From Amycolatopsis vastitatis (GTDB lineage Bacteria; Actinomycetota; Actinomycetes; Mycobacteriales; Pseudonocardiaceae): a stretch of 64,000 nucleotides of DNA. The stretch is taken from NCBI RefSeq assembly GCF_002234595.1, contig NZ_NMUL01000026.1, positions 62,001 through 126,000 on the forward strand. The letters run 5' to 3'. Position numbers and translations under genes: made by a program. This document shows positions 1 to 6,815 of this stretch, in pieces. Each line of letters begins with the position of its first letter. Within the stretch, counting starts at the first letter, position 1. The notes beneath the pieces were generated by a model. It searched no databases and had not been told where the DNA came from. It saw only the letters and a list, made by a program, of their open reading frames with translations.

Positions 1-2
1 TC

Positions 3-1283
3 GTGACGTCGGTCGTCGCGGCGCTCGAACCGGCCGACCTGCTGATCGCCGACACCGCGCTGGCCCTCGGCGTCCTTCGTGCGCGCGTGGGCGAGCGAAC
101 CGAAGTGGAGCGGCTGTACGCGGACGACCTGGGGGAGCGGCGCCGCGCGCTCGCCGAAGGCTGGGAGACCCTGCACGAGCTGCTCGGCGTCACGCCCGGT
201 CACCCGTCTCCGACGGTCCGGAGCCTGCGCGGCACGATCGAAGCCAGGACGCTGGGCGTGCTCGCCGAGCGCTGCGTCGACGACGCCGAGCCTGCCGACG
301 TCGAATCCCTCGGGGAAACCGTGGGTTTCGTCGTGGTGGTGGGCAGCGCCGTGACCGACCACGTGGTCGTCTCCGAGGAGTTGCCCGGAATCGGCGAGGC
401 CGTCCAGGCCGAGTCCTTCGACGTGCACCCGGGCGGCAAGGGCCTCAACCTCGCGGTGGCCGGGCGCCGCCTGGGCCTCGACGCGCGGCTCGTCACCGCG
501 ATCGGTGGCGACTCCCAGGCCAAGGACCTGCTGCAGTTCATGCGCAAGGAAGGGCTGGGGACCGAGCTCGTCAAGGAGACGCCCGGCGTCGCCAACCCGC
601 GTGCGCTGGTGCTCGTCGGCCAGACCGGGGAGACCCGCTACCTCGGCTGGACGAACGAAACCGAGGTCTCTTTGTCCAGAGAGGACCTTCGCGCGCCACG
701 GGTTCGGGAGGCGATGGCCGCGGCGGACGCCGTGCTGGTCACGCTCGAACCGCCGATGGAAACGATCAAGTGGGCACTCTCGGCCGCCACCGCGCAACGG
801 GAAAAGCCCTTGGTGCTGCTGCAGGCTTCCCCACCTCGCGAAACCCCGCAGCAGCTCTACCGGCTCCTTCGCGGGGTGGACTACCTCGTCGGCCGCGAAG
901 GCGAGCTGCGCAGGCTGCTGTCCGATCCGGACGGTCCCCGCAACGTCGACGACCTGGCCCGGTCTCTGTTGTCCTTGGGCGTAGGTGCCGTGTGCGTCAT
1001 CGAGAGTTTCGGTTGTAAGATCCGATCGAGCGTGATCTCCCAAGACATCGAGGGTCCGCCGGTCCCGCTCGACGACGCACCGGGCGTCCGTGAAGCTTTT
1101 TCCGCGGCGCTCATCCACAAACTCATTCAAGAGGGTGCCGGCCGGAGCCGCGAAGAAGCCCTGCGCTGGGCGATCGCGGCGATGGCGACCAATCCTTCGC
1201 TCGACGAGATCGCCGAGTCCATGCCGGGCCGCGACGAGGTCGAGCGCACCCTCGAGACCGACCGAATCCTGGAGAATCCGTGA
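3..1283 (+). CDS. PfkB-family (ribokinase-like) protein with N-terminal extension, degenerate active site
   Basis: The PfkB fold starts near residue 105 (GFVVVVGSAVTDHVV) and carries the first family signature (HPGGKGLNLAVAGRRLGL) near 140 and a substrate-lid region. The first ~100 residues are helical, unlike a PfkB kinase, and I do not recognise them. The second signature, normally D-T-x-G-A-G-D-A-F, reads DAPGVREAF (~residue 358), so the anion-hole glycines and catalytic Asp are altered (Asp to Glu). Normal kinase activity is doubtful; it could be a nucleoside- or sugar-binding regulator. The frame is open to the window edge, and the GTG at 3 has no visible ribosome site, so the true start may lie upstream. 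Its stop overlaps the next start by 4 nt (GTGA), implying a shared operon and linked function with the GTP cyclohydrolase II. Confidence 0.75.
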   Translation: MTSVVAALEPADLLIADTALALGVLRARVGERTEVERLYADDLGERRRALAEGWETLHELLGVTPGHPSPTVRSLRGTIEARTLGVLAERCVDDAEPADVESLGETVGFVVVVGSAVTDHVVVSEELPGIGEAVQAESFDVHPGGKGLNLAVAGRRLGLDARLVTAIGGDSQAKDLLQFMRKEGLGTELVKETPGVANPRALVLVGQTGETRYLGWTNETEVSLSREDLRAPRVREAMAAADAVLVTLEPPMETIKWALSAATAQREKPLVLLQASPPRETPQQLYRLLRGVDYLVGREGELRRLLSDPDGPRNVDDLARSLLSLGVGAVCVIESFGCKIRSSVISQDIEGPPVPLDDAPGVREAFSAALIHKLIQEGAGRSREEALRWAIAAMATNPSLDEIAESMPGRDEVERTLETDRILENP

Positions 1284-1876
1284 CCGGATCAGTGGTGCAC
1301 CAGCTGGAGGGCGCCGACGGGGCGTTCCGCGCAGTCGTCCTCGAGGCCGAAGCGGACCGGGCGAACCCGCCGTGCGCGGCGGTGTACGGCGAGCCGTCCG
1401 ACGGCTGTCCGGTCCGCGTCCATTCCCGTTGCCTCTACGGCGAAGTCTTCGAGTCGACCGATTGCGACTGCCTGTGGCAGCTGCGCGAGTCCCGTCGCAT
1501 CATCCGCGAGCACGGCTCCGGCGTGCTGGTCTACCTGGACCAGGAGGGCCGCGGTGCCGGCCTGGTGGCCAAGGCCAAGGGGCTCCAGTTGTCGCAGAAG
1601 GAAGATCTCGACACCTTCGCCAGCTACGCGGCGCTGGGCTACAAGGCCGACACTCGCTCCTATGAGGACGCTGCCGCCTTGCTGAAGCAGCTCGGTCTCG
1701 GAAAAGTCACCCTGCTGACCAACAACCCGGCCAAAGTGTACGCACTCGAAGTGGGCGGCATCGAGGTCGAGATGCAGCAGCTGGTCCCGCCGGAGCTCAG
1801 TGACACGGCGTTGAAGTACCTGGTCGCGAAGGAACTCCACGGACACGCGATCCTCCCGAACAAGCTGCCTGCCTGA
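1280..1876 (+). CDS. GTP cyclohydrolase II homologue with Tyr-to-Leu active-site change
   Basis: This 198-residue protein is the size of stand-alone RibA. The zinc ligands are present (HSRC51, then C62-D-C64), as are the phosphate-binding QEGR (88-91), the Asp/Arg pair (ADTR, D124 and R126) and the LLTNNPAK motif. Family proteins open the imidazole ring of GTP and release formate to make the first riboflavin pyrimidine. Ungapped alignment from the zinc site to E. coli RibA puts Leu102 where the catalytic Tyr105 lies. From memory, a Streptomyces coelicolor paralogue with Met at this site stops at the formylated intermediate. I infer a specialised rather than housekeeping enzyme. GTG start, translationally coupled to the PfkB-like gene; no other riboflavin genes adjoin it. 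Confidence 0.85.
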   Translation: MTGSVVHQLEGADGAFRAVVLEAEADRANPPCAAVYGEPSDGCPVRVHSRCLYGEVFESTDCDCLWQLRESRRIIREHGSGVLVYLDQEGRGAGLVAKAKGLQLSQKEDLDTFASYAALGYKADTRSYEDAAALLKQLGLGKVTLLTNNPAKVYALEVGGIEVEMQQLVPPELSDTALKYLVAKELHGHAILPNKLPA

Positions 1877-1961
1877 TCGGCGTTCCGGCCTGCGTGCCTC
1901 TGTCGATTCCGGGTGCGCCCGTTCGACGCTCCGATGAACGGACCCGGACATCGGAGGACTC

Positions 1962-2717
1962 ATGACGTTGCTCGAAGGCAAGAACGCGATCGTCTACGGC
2001 GCGGCCGGGCGGATCGGCACGGCCGTGGCCACCAGCTTCGCCCAGGAAGGCGCGATGGTCTTCCTCGCCGGTCGCACGCTCGCCCGGCTGGACGAGCTCG
2101 CCGAGCGCATCCGGGCGGGCGGCGGATCGGCCGAGACGGCGCAGGTCGACGCCCTCGACGAGCGCTCGGTCGACGAGCACGCGGACGCGGTCGCCGCTCA
2201 GGGCGGCATCGACATCTCGTTCAACCTCATCGCCCACGGCGACGTCCAGGGCACACCGCTGGTCGACATGTCACTCGCGGACTACGAACGTCCGGTCGTG
2301 ACTGCCGTGCGCACCCAGTTCCTGACCGCCCGCGCGGCGGCCCGGCACATGATCGGAAAACGGTCCGGTGTCATCCTCCTGTTCGGTGGGGCGGGCGAGC
2401 CCGTGCGCGAGTTCGCCGTCGGCGGACTGCAGGTGGCGTTCCACGCGCTCGAGGCGATGCGCCGCCAGCTCGCCGCCGAGCTGGGCCCGCACGGCATCCG
2501 GACGGTGACGCTACGGACAGGCGGGATCCCCGAGACGCTCCCGGACGGCTTCCCCGGCCGGGAAGCCATCGAGGACAGCATCGCGGGCAAGACGATGCTC
2601 GGCCGCGCGGCCACCCTCGCCGACGTCGGTGCGGTCGCGGCGTTCGTCGCGTCCGACCGCGCCCGCACGATGACGGCAGCCACGGTCAACGTCAGCTGCG
2701 GTGCCCTGGTCGACTAG
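1962..2717 (+). CDS. SDR-family protein lacking the YxxxK catalytic pair
   Basis: A 251-residue short-chain dehydrogenase/reductase-like protein. The Rossmann nucleotide motif is intact near residue 14 (YGAAGRIG), followed by the Asp turn and a helix pattern typical of the family (AAELGPHGIR, then TGGIPET). At the catalytic Tyr-x-x-x-Lys position, aligned back from AAELGPHGIR, the protein reads L-Q-V-A-F, and the upstream Ser is Gly, so ordinary NAD(P)H redox chemistry is unlikely. It may bind the cofactor in a regulatory role or use other chemistry. The start is set by GGAGG at 1953-1957, four bases before the ATG. It is a single gene, 85 bases after the cyclohydrolase, and may be cotranscribed with it. 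Confidence 0.8.
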   Translation: MTLLEGKNAIVYGAAGRIGTAVATSFAQEGAMVFLAGRTLARLDELAERIRAGGGSAETAQVDALDERSVDEHADAVAAQGGIDISFNLIAHGDVQGTPLVDMSLADYERPVVTAVRTQFLTARAAARHMIGKRSGVILLFGGAGEPVREFAVGGLQVAFHALEAMRRQLAAELGPHGIRTVTLRTGGIPETLPDGFPGREAIEDSIAGKTMLGRAATLADVGAVAAFVASDRARTMTAATVNVSCGALVD

Positions 2718-2783
2718 CCGCACGGTGGCGAGCCGGTGCCGCGGGTTCACCACCGCAACCAGCCGGTTCGCGGCCGGCGACCC

Positions 2784-2816
2784 GGCTCGTGCTGCTGCCT
2801 GGCTCGTGCTGCTGCC
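2784..2816. repeat. Tandem 17-bp direct repeat
   Basis: GGCTCGTGCTGCTGCC occurs at 2784-2799 and again at 2801-2816, separated by one base, in the 112-bp gap between convergent genes. It looks like a local slippage duplication in non-coding DNA. Confidence 0.8.
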
Positions 2817-2829
2817 GGCGCGTCGCCGG

Positions 2830-3237
2830 TCAGCGGCGCGACGAGATCTGCTGCACCGCCCACGCGTTGCCGTCCGGGTCGGTGAAGTGCACGAACCCGA
2901 CGTTGTCCAAGTCGGCCTTTCCGTCCCAGGCGCCCATGCCGAAGACCTGGATTTCGCCGGCTTCGACGCCGCGCTCGAGCAGCATCGCGTGTGCCTTCGG
3001 CAGGTCGTTGACCACGAGCTGCAGTCCCTTGATCGAACCTGGTGTCATGTCCGGCACGGCGCCCTTGCCGATCACGACCGAGCAGCCGGAACCCGGCGGG
3101 GTCAGCTGGACGAACCGCGTGTTCTCGTCGATCGTCATGTCGTGGTCGACGGTGAACCCGAGCTGGTCACTGTAGAACGCCTTGGCGCGGTCCACATCGG
3201 ACACCGGTACCACGACCACTTCGAGCGTCCACTCCAT
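2830..3237 (-). CDS. VOC (glyoxalase/bleomycin-resistance-like) family protein
   Basis: A 135-residue single-domain vicinal-oxygen-chelate protein. The pattern is typical: an N-terminal strand (EVVVVPVSDVDRAKAFY) with the FYSDQLGF signature, a middle LQLVVNDLPKAHAMLLERG repeat half, and a C-terminal FTDPDGNAWAVQQ strand. Members bind a metal and act as lyases, dioxygenases or drug-binding proteins; the substrate cannot be read from sequence. The ATG at 3237 is preceded on the minus strand by AAGGACACGCA, giving a plausible ribosome site. It lies downstream of the TetR gene on the same strand with a 73-base gap, so it may be cotranscribed with it. Confidence 0.85.
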   Translation of the reverse strand: MEWTLEVVVVPVSDVDRAKAFYSDQLGFTVDHDMTIDENTRFVQLTPPGSGCSVVIGKGAVPDMTPGSIKGLQLVVNDLPKAHAMLLERGVEAGEIQVFGMGAWDGKADLDNVGFVHFTDPDGNAWAVQQISSRR

Positions 3238-3310
3238 TGCGTGTCCTTCCGTCGACCGGCTCGGCGGACCACACGCTACTCGTGCCCGAGGTGTTCCCGT
3301 ACCGCTCTCG

Positions 3311-3871
3311 TCAGTGCTCCGCGATCAGGCGCCGGACCGCGTCCACCACCAGTGCCCGCCGTTCCTCGCGGGGGATGGTGGTGCGCACGCCGAGTTCCGA
3401 GTTGGTCGTCGTCCACGCCGTCGAGACCGACTGGATCAGCACCAGCAGTTCCATGGGTGTGTAGTGGTCGGACAGTCTCCCTTCCTTCTGGGCACGCTCC
3501 ATGTCGAGCAGCCGGATTTCGTTGGCCAGGACGATCTCGGTGACCCACTTGCCTTCGGGACGTTCCAGCCGGTGCCAGATCGCCAGCCGCAGCGCGTCCG
3601 GTCGCTCTTCGTACCGGTCGAAGAGCCTTCCGGCGTAGCCCGGCAGGTCGCCGGTGTCGAGCGGGACGTCGAGGACGAACCGGGCGACCGATTCGCCGAA
3701 CACCGCGTCGAACAGGTTGTCTTTGCTGCCGAAGTACGAGTAGATCATCGCTTTGTTGCAGCCGGCGGCGGCCGCGATCCGGTCAACGCGGGCGCCTGCG
3801 ATGCCCCGTTCCGCGAACTCCTCCGTGGCGGCGGTCAGCAGTCGCCGCTTCGTCTCCGCCGCGTCTCTCAT
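3311..3871 (-). CDS. TetR-family transcriptional regulator
   Basis: A 186-residue protein starting MRDAAETKRRLL. The TetR helix-turn-helix is at residues ~8-55 (AATEEFAERGIAGARVDRI, then AGCNKAMIYSYFGSKDNLF), followed by an all-helical ligand domain with a TetR_C-like WHRLERPEG stretch. I chose the ATG at 3871 because the longer open frame runs antisense into the divergent SDR gene and has non-protein-like composition. The gene diverges from the SDR gene at 3984, and two matching inverted repeats lie between them, so it most likely represses itself and that SDR. Confidence 0.9.
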   Translation of the reverse strand: MRDAAETKRRLLTAATEEFAERGIAGARVDRIAAAAGCNKAMIYSYFGSKDNLFDAVFGESVARFVLDVPLDTGDLPGYAGRLFDRYEERPDALRLAIWHRLERPEGKWVTEIVLANEIRLLDMERAQKEGRLSDHYTPMELLVLIQSVSTAWTTTNSELGVRTTIPREERRALVVDAVRRLIAEH

Positions 3872-3886
3872 GTCGGCCACATTAGC

Positions 3887-3951
3887 AACTAACTGGTTGG
3901 TTGACAAACCCGCCCTCGAGGTGTTTCCTGAAATAACCAACCGGTTGGTTA
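3887..3951. promoter_or_regulatory. Paired TetR-type operators
   Basis: TAACCAACCGGTTGGTTA (3934-3951) is a perfect 18-bp palindrome. A second copy of its 16-bp core with two mismatches (AACTAACTGGTTGGTT) is at 3887-3902. Their centres are 48 bp apart, one beside each divergent start, as expected for a divergently autoregulating TetR protein. Confidence 0.8.
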
Positions 3952-3983
3952 GCGCCGAGCCGGACGAGCTAGGAGAGGGCATC

Positions 3984-4820
3984 ATGAGCAAGACGTGGCT
4001 GATCACCGGCAGTTCCCGCGGGTTCGGGCGGGAGCTGGCGCGGGCGGCACTCGAGGACGGCGACCGGGTGGTCGCCACCGCTCGCCGGCCGGAACAGCTG
4101 GAAGACTTGGTGGCCGAGTTCGGTGCCGCGATCCGCGCGTTCGCGCTGGATGTCACGGATGCCGAGGCCTCGCGTGAGGCGGTCGCGTTCGCCGTGCGCG
4201 AGTTCGGCGGCCTTGACGTCGTGGTCAACAACGCCGGCTACGCGAACAGCGCGCCCATCGAAGACATGGCCGAGGAAGACTTCCGGGCGCAGGTCGAGGC
4301 CAACTTCTTCGGGGTCGTCAACGTCACGCGAGCGGCGCTGCCGGTGTTCCGCGAGCAGGGCTCGGGTCACTTCCTGCAGTTCTCGTCGGTCGGCGGCCGG
4401 GTCGGCGGGTCGCCGGGCCTTGGCGCGTACCAGGCGGCGAAGTTCGCCGTGGAGGGCTTCTCCGAGGTGCTCAACGCGGAGGTGAAGCCGTTCGGTGTCA
4501 AGGTCACGATCGTCGAGCCGGGCGCGTTCCGCACGGATTGGCAAGGCGCCTCGATGGAACGCGCCCCGGTCCGGCCGGAGTACGACGCGTCGGTGGGTGA
4601 GATGCACCGGCTGCGCGACGCGAGCGACGGCAAGCAGCAGGGTGACCCGGCCCGGGCGGCCCGCATCCTCGCCGACCTGGTCCGGCTCGACAAACCACCG
4701 TTGCGGCTGCTGCTCGGCGCGGACGCGGTGGAAGCGGTGCAACGGTCGGAACGCGCTCGCGGGGAGGAGGTGGCCGAATGGGCCGAGGTGAGCCGTTCGG
4801 CGGCGTTCGCGGCGGAGTGA
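3984..4820 (+). CDS. SDR-family oxidoreductase
   Basis: A 278-residue classical SDR. It has the nucleotide-binding motif TGSSRGFG near residue 8, DVTD near 55, NNAGYA near 82, the catalytic Ser in FSSVGG near 133, and Tyr-x-x-x-Lys in AYQAAK near 150, followed by VTIVEPGAFRTDW. The Arg-rich ATARRPEQL turn suggests NADPH preference. The substrate is unknown; the long C-terminal helix resembles SDRs often annotated as oxidoreductases of the retinol or ketoreductase type. The ATG at 3984 follows AGGAG at 3971-3975. It is the probable target of the divergent TetR regulator. Confidence 0.9.
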   Translation: MSKTWLITGSSRGFGRELARAALEDGDRVVATARRPEQLEDLVAEFGAAIRAFALDVTDAEASREAVAFAVREFGGLDVVVNNAGYANSAPIEDMAEEDFRAQVEANFFGVVNVTRAALPVFREQGSGHFLQFSSVGGRVGGSPGLGAYQAAKFAVEGFSEVLNAEVKPFGVKVTIVEPGAFRTDWQGASMERAPVRPEYDASVGEMHRLRDASDGKQQGDPARAARILADLVRLDKPPLRLLLGADAVEAVQRSERARGEEVAEWAEVSRSAAFAAE

Positions 4821-4972
4821 TCGCGACCGGGCCGGAGACGCGGGTCTGAGGCTGGAGGGAGGGTAGGTGTGGCCGATTGAATTCGGGGCGTCGACGTGGC
4901 CGACGTGCGTCTGGGCGCGCAACCCGCAATGGTCGGCGGGTGCTGAGGCATCCTTCGGTGGGGTTGGGCCGG

Positions 4973-5548
4973 TCAGGAGGGTTGCTGGGACGCTTCGCGC
5001 TGTTCGACCACCAGGCGCTGGTGCCGGGCCGCGCGGACCCGGTCGCCGCACGTCGTGGAGCACCAGCGGCGTCGTGCGTGCTCGCGGAGGAAGAACCGGA
5101 CGCAGCCGTGCGCCTCGCAGGGGCGCACCAGGCGGCCGAGGTCGCCGCTGACGACGTCGATCGCGTCGCGGGCCAGGGATGCCACGGCTTCGTCGAGGGT
5201 GTCCGGCCGGGTGCTGTGCCACTCCCGCCGTGGGCCGGCCGGCCAGCTGAGCTGGGGTGCGACGGTGTCGGCGCGGGCGGCCGCGTTCACCGTCGCCACG
5301 GCGGTGGTGTCCGGTGAGCGTTCTTCCGCCAGCGCGGCCAGCAACTCGCGGACTGCGGTGCGGAGGGTGGCCAAGCGGCTCAGGTCGTCCGGGCCGAGGG
5401 TGACTGCCGGGAGGCCGTGCCGGCGCAGCCACTCGGTCGCGTCGCCGGGCTCGGCGAGTTCGTCCACCTCGCCGGCGGTGCTCAAGCGCCAGGTGTTGAC
5501 CAATGCCAGGGCGGGGGAGCTGTCCTCGCCGGGTGCCGCAGTGACCAC
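4973..5548 (-). CDS. ABATE/CGNR zinc-finger protein, putative transcriptional regulator
   Basis: A 191-residue protein. The N-terminal ~125 residues match the ABATE pattern (LALVNTWRLS..., DLSRLATLRTAVRELL, TVNAAARAD). The C-terminus carries the CGNR-type zinc finger: C-EAHG-C, then WCSTTCGDR, with Asp replacing Asn in the CGNR box and the usual basic AARHQR tail. Such proteins are thought to be stress-linked regulators. The gene diverges from an alpha/beta hydrolase across a 101-bp gap holding a perfect inverted repeat, so control of that hydrolase is plausible. About 150 bases between this gene's 3' end and the upstream SDR hold nothing I recognise. Confidence 0.85.
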   Translation of the reverse strand: MVTAAPGEDSSPALALVNTWRLSTAGEVDELAEPGDATEWLRRHGLPAVTLGPDDLSRLATLRTAVRELLAALAEERSPDTTAVATVNAAARADTVAPQLSWPAGPRREWHSTRPDTLDEAVASLARDAIDVVSGDLGRLVRPCEAHGCVRFFLREHARRRWCSTTCGDRVRAARHQRLVVEQREASQQPS

Positions 5549-5604
5549 GTTCGCCTCCCGAATCCGTTCCCCAGTTTGCCCAATCCGTTGACAGCCTACC
5601 TTAT

Positions 5605-5634
5605 CTCATGGATAACTGAATAAGTATCCATGAG
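5605..5634. promoter_or_regulatory. Perfect inverted repeat, probable operator
   Basis: CTCATGGATA (5605-5614) and TATCCATGAG (5625-5634) are perfect 10-bp arms around a 10-bp A/T-rich spacer in the shared gap between the ABATE protein and the hydrolase. The right arm ends 15 bp before the hydrolase ATG, a position that would block transcription or initiation. Confidence 0.75.
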
Positions 5635-5649
5635 AGGTGAGGAGAAGTC

Positions 5650-6504
5650 ATGGTCACCGTGCAGCACCGCTACGCCACTGTCGCCGGGCACCGGCTGTTC
5701 TACCGGGAGGCCGGACCCGCCGGGGCGCCCACGATCGTGCTGCTCCACGGGTTTCCGACGAGTTCGCACATGTACCGGCACCTCATCCCGGCGCTGGCCG
5801 ACCGCTACCACGTCGTCGCGCCGGACTACCTGGGCGCGGGCGCGTCCGACGCCCCTTCGGTGGCGGAGTTCGGCTACACCTTCGACGCCCTCGCCGAACT
5901 CACCCTCGGTCTGCTCGACCAGATCGGCCTCCGCCGCTTCGCGCTCTACATCCAGGACTTCGGCGCGCCGGTGGGCCTGCGCATCGCGGCGGGGAACCCG
6001 GAGCGGGTGACCGCGATCATCACGCAGAACGGCAACGCCTACGTCGAGGGCCTGGGCGCCGGGCTGCCGCAGAAGCTGGCCGCCGGCACCCTGACCGCGG
6101 ACGACCTGCGGGGCATGGTCACCCTCGAAGCCACCAAGGCGCAGTACCTCGACGGCGTGCCCGACCCGTCGCTGGTCAGCCCGGACGTCTGGATCCACGA
6201 CCAGGCGCTGCTGGACCGGCCCGGCGCCGCGGAGATCCAGATGGCCCTGCTCGCCGACTACCACCACAACATCGGGCTGTACCCGAAGTTCCACGAGTAC
6301 TTCCGGACCGGCCAGGTTCCGCTGCTGGCCGTCTGGGGCGGCAACGACGAGATCTTCGTCGCCGACGGTGCTCGTGCCTACGCCCGCGACCTGCCCGACG
6401 CCGAGATCCACCTGCTCGACTCGGGGCACTTCGCGCTGGAGACGCACCTGGACGCCATCGCCGGGTATGTCCGGGGTTTCCTCGGGCGGGTGATGCCGGA
6501 CTGA
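5650..6504 (+). CDS. Alpha/beta hydrolase, haloalkane dehalogenase/epoxide hydrolase type
   Basis: A 284-residue alpha/beta hydrolase. It has the oxyanion motif HGFPTSS (33-39) and an Asp nucleophile elbow QDFGAP (D103) rather than Ser, which places it with haloalkane dehalogenases and epoxide hydrolases. The general-base His is in SGHFALE (H260). A cap region spans roughly 135-210. The substrate is unknown. The ATG is preceded by GGTGAGGAG at 5636-5644. It is monocistronic and probably regulated through the inverted repeat just upstream, perhaps by the divergent ABATE protein. Confidence 0.88.
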   Translation: MVTVQHRYATVAGHRLFYREAGPAGAPTIVLLHGFPTSSHMYRHLIPALADRYHVVAPDYLGAGASDAPSVAEFGYTFDALAELTLGLLDQIGLRRFALYIQDFGAPVGLRIAAGNPERVTAIITQNGNAYVEGLGAGLPQKLAAGTLTADDLRGMVTLEATKAQYLDGVPDPSLVSPDVWIHDQALLDRPGAAEIQMALLADYHHNIGLYPKFHEYFRTGQVPLLAVWGGNDEIFVADGARAYARDLPDAEIHLLDSGHFALETHLDAIAGYVRGFLGRVMPD

Positions 6505-6815
6505 ACTTCTTCTGCCTCAACGGGTTCGCGTCTCTGCCCGGTGAGCGGGAAGCCGGGCCGGTTGCCGGTTGACCGGCCGGACGTTCCGCTCGTAGGGTTT
6601 TCCCGAGATCGCCCTGGCTCCAGGTCGGTCCCGGTCCCGGAGAACCCCGCCGTCGTCGTCAGGCATCCGCCTCTGCCTGTGCCGACGGGCCGTTCACCGA
6701 CGGGCCCGGGCGAGCTACAGCAGACGGGAGCCACGGCGGCAGTGTTCCGCGGAGGCGAGTCGCGGCGTGTCGTGTCGCGCTGTCGACCCTCCGCACCGGC
6801 TGCGTGGAGGACGGG
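6505..6815. other. Intergenic region, no gene seen
   Basis: This gap of 311 bases sits between the hydrolase and the secreted dehydrogenase. Short CCGGTT/CCGG repeats near 6550-6585 could form a weak terminator after the hydrolase. I see no convincing open frame, RNA or operator; the promoter of the downstream gene should lie here. Confidence 0.5.

Noticed and set aside
1289..1981. 230-codon minus-strand frame antisense to GTP cyclohydrolase II
   Set aside because: The plus strand has zinc and catalytic motifs; the minus frame has none.
6550..6590. Short CCGG-rich inverted repeats as regulatory sites
   Set aside because: Arms are short and expected by chance in DNA of this GC content.
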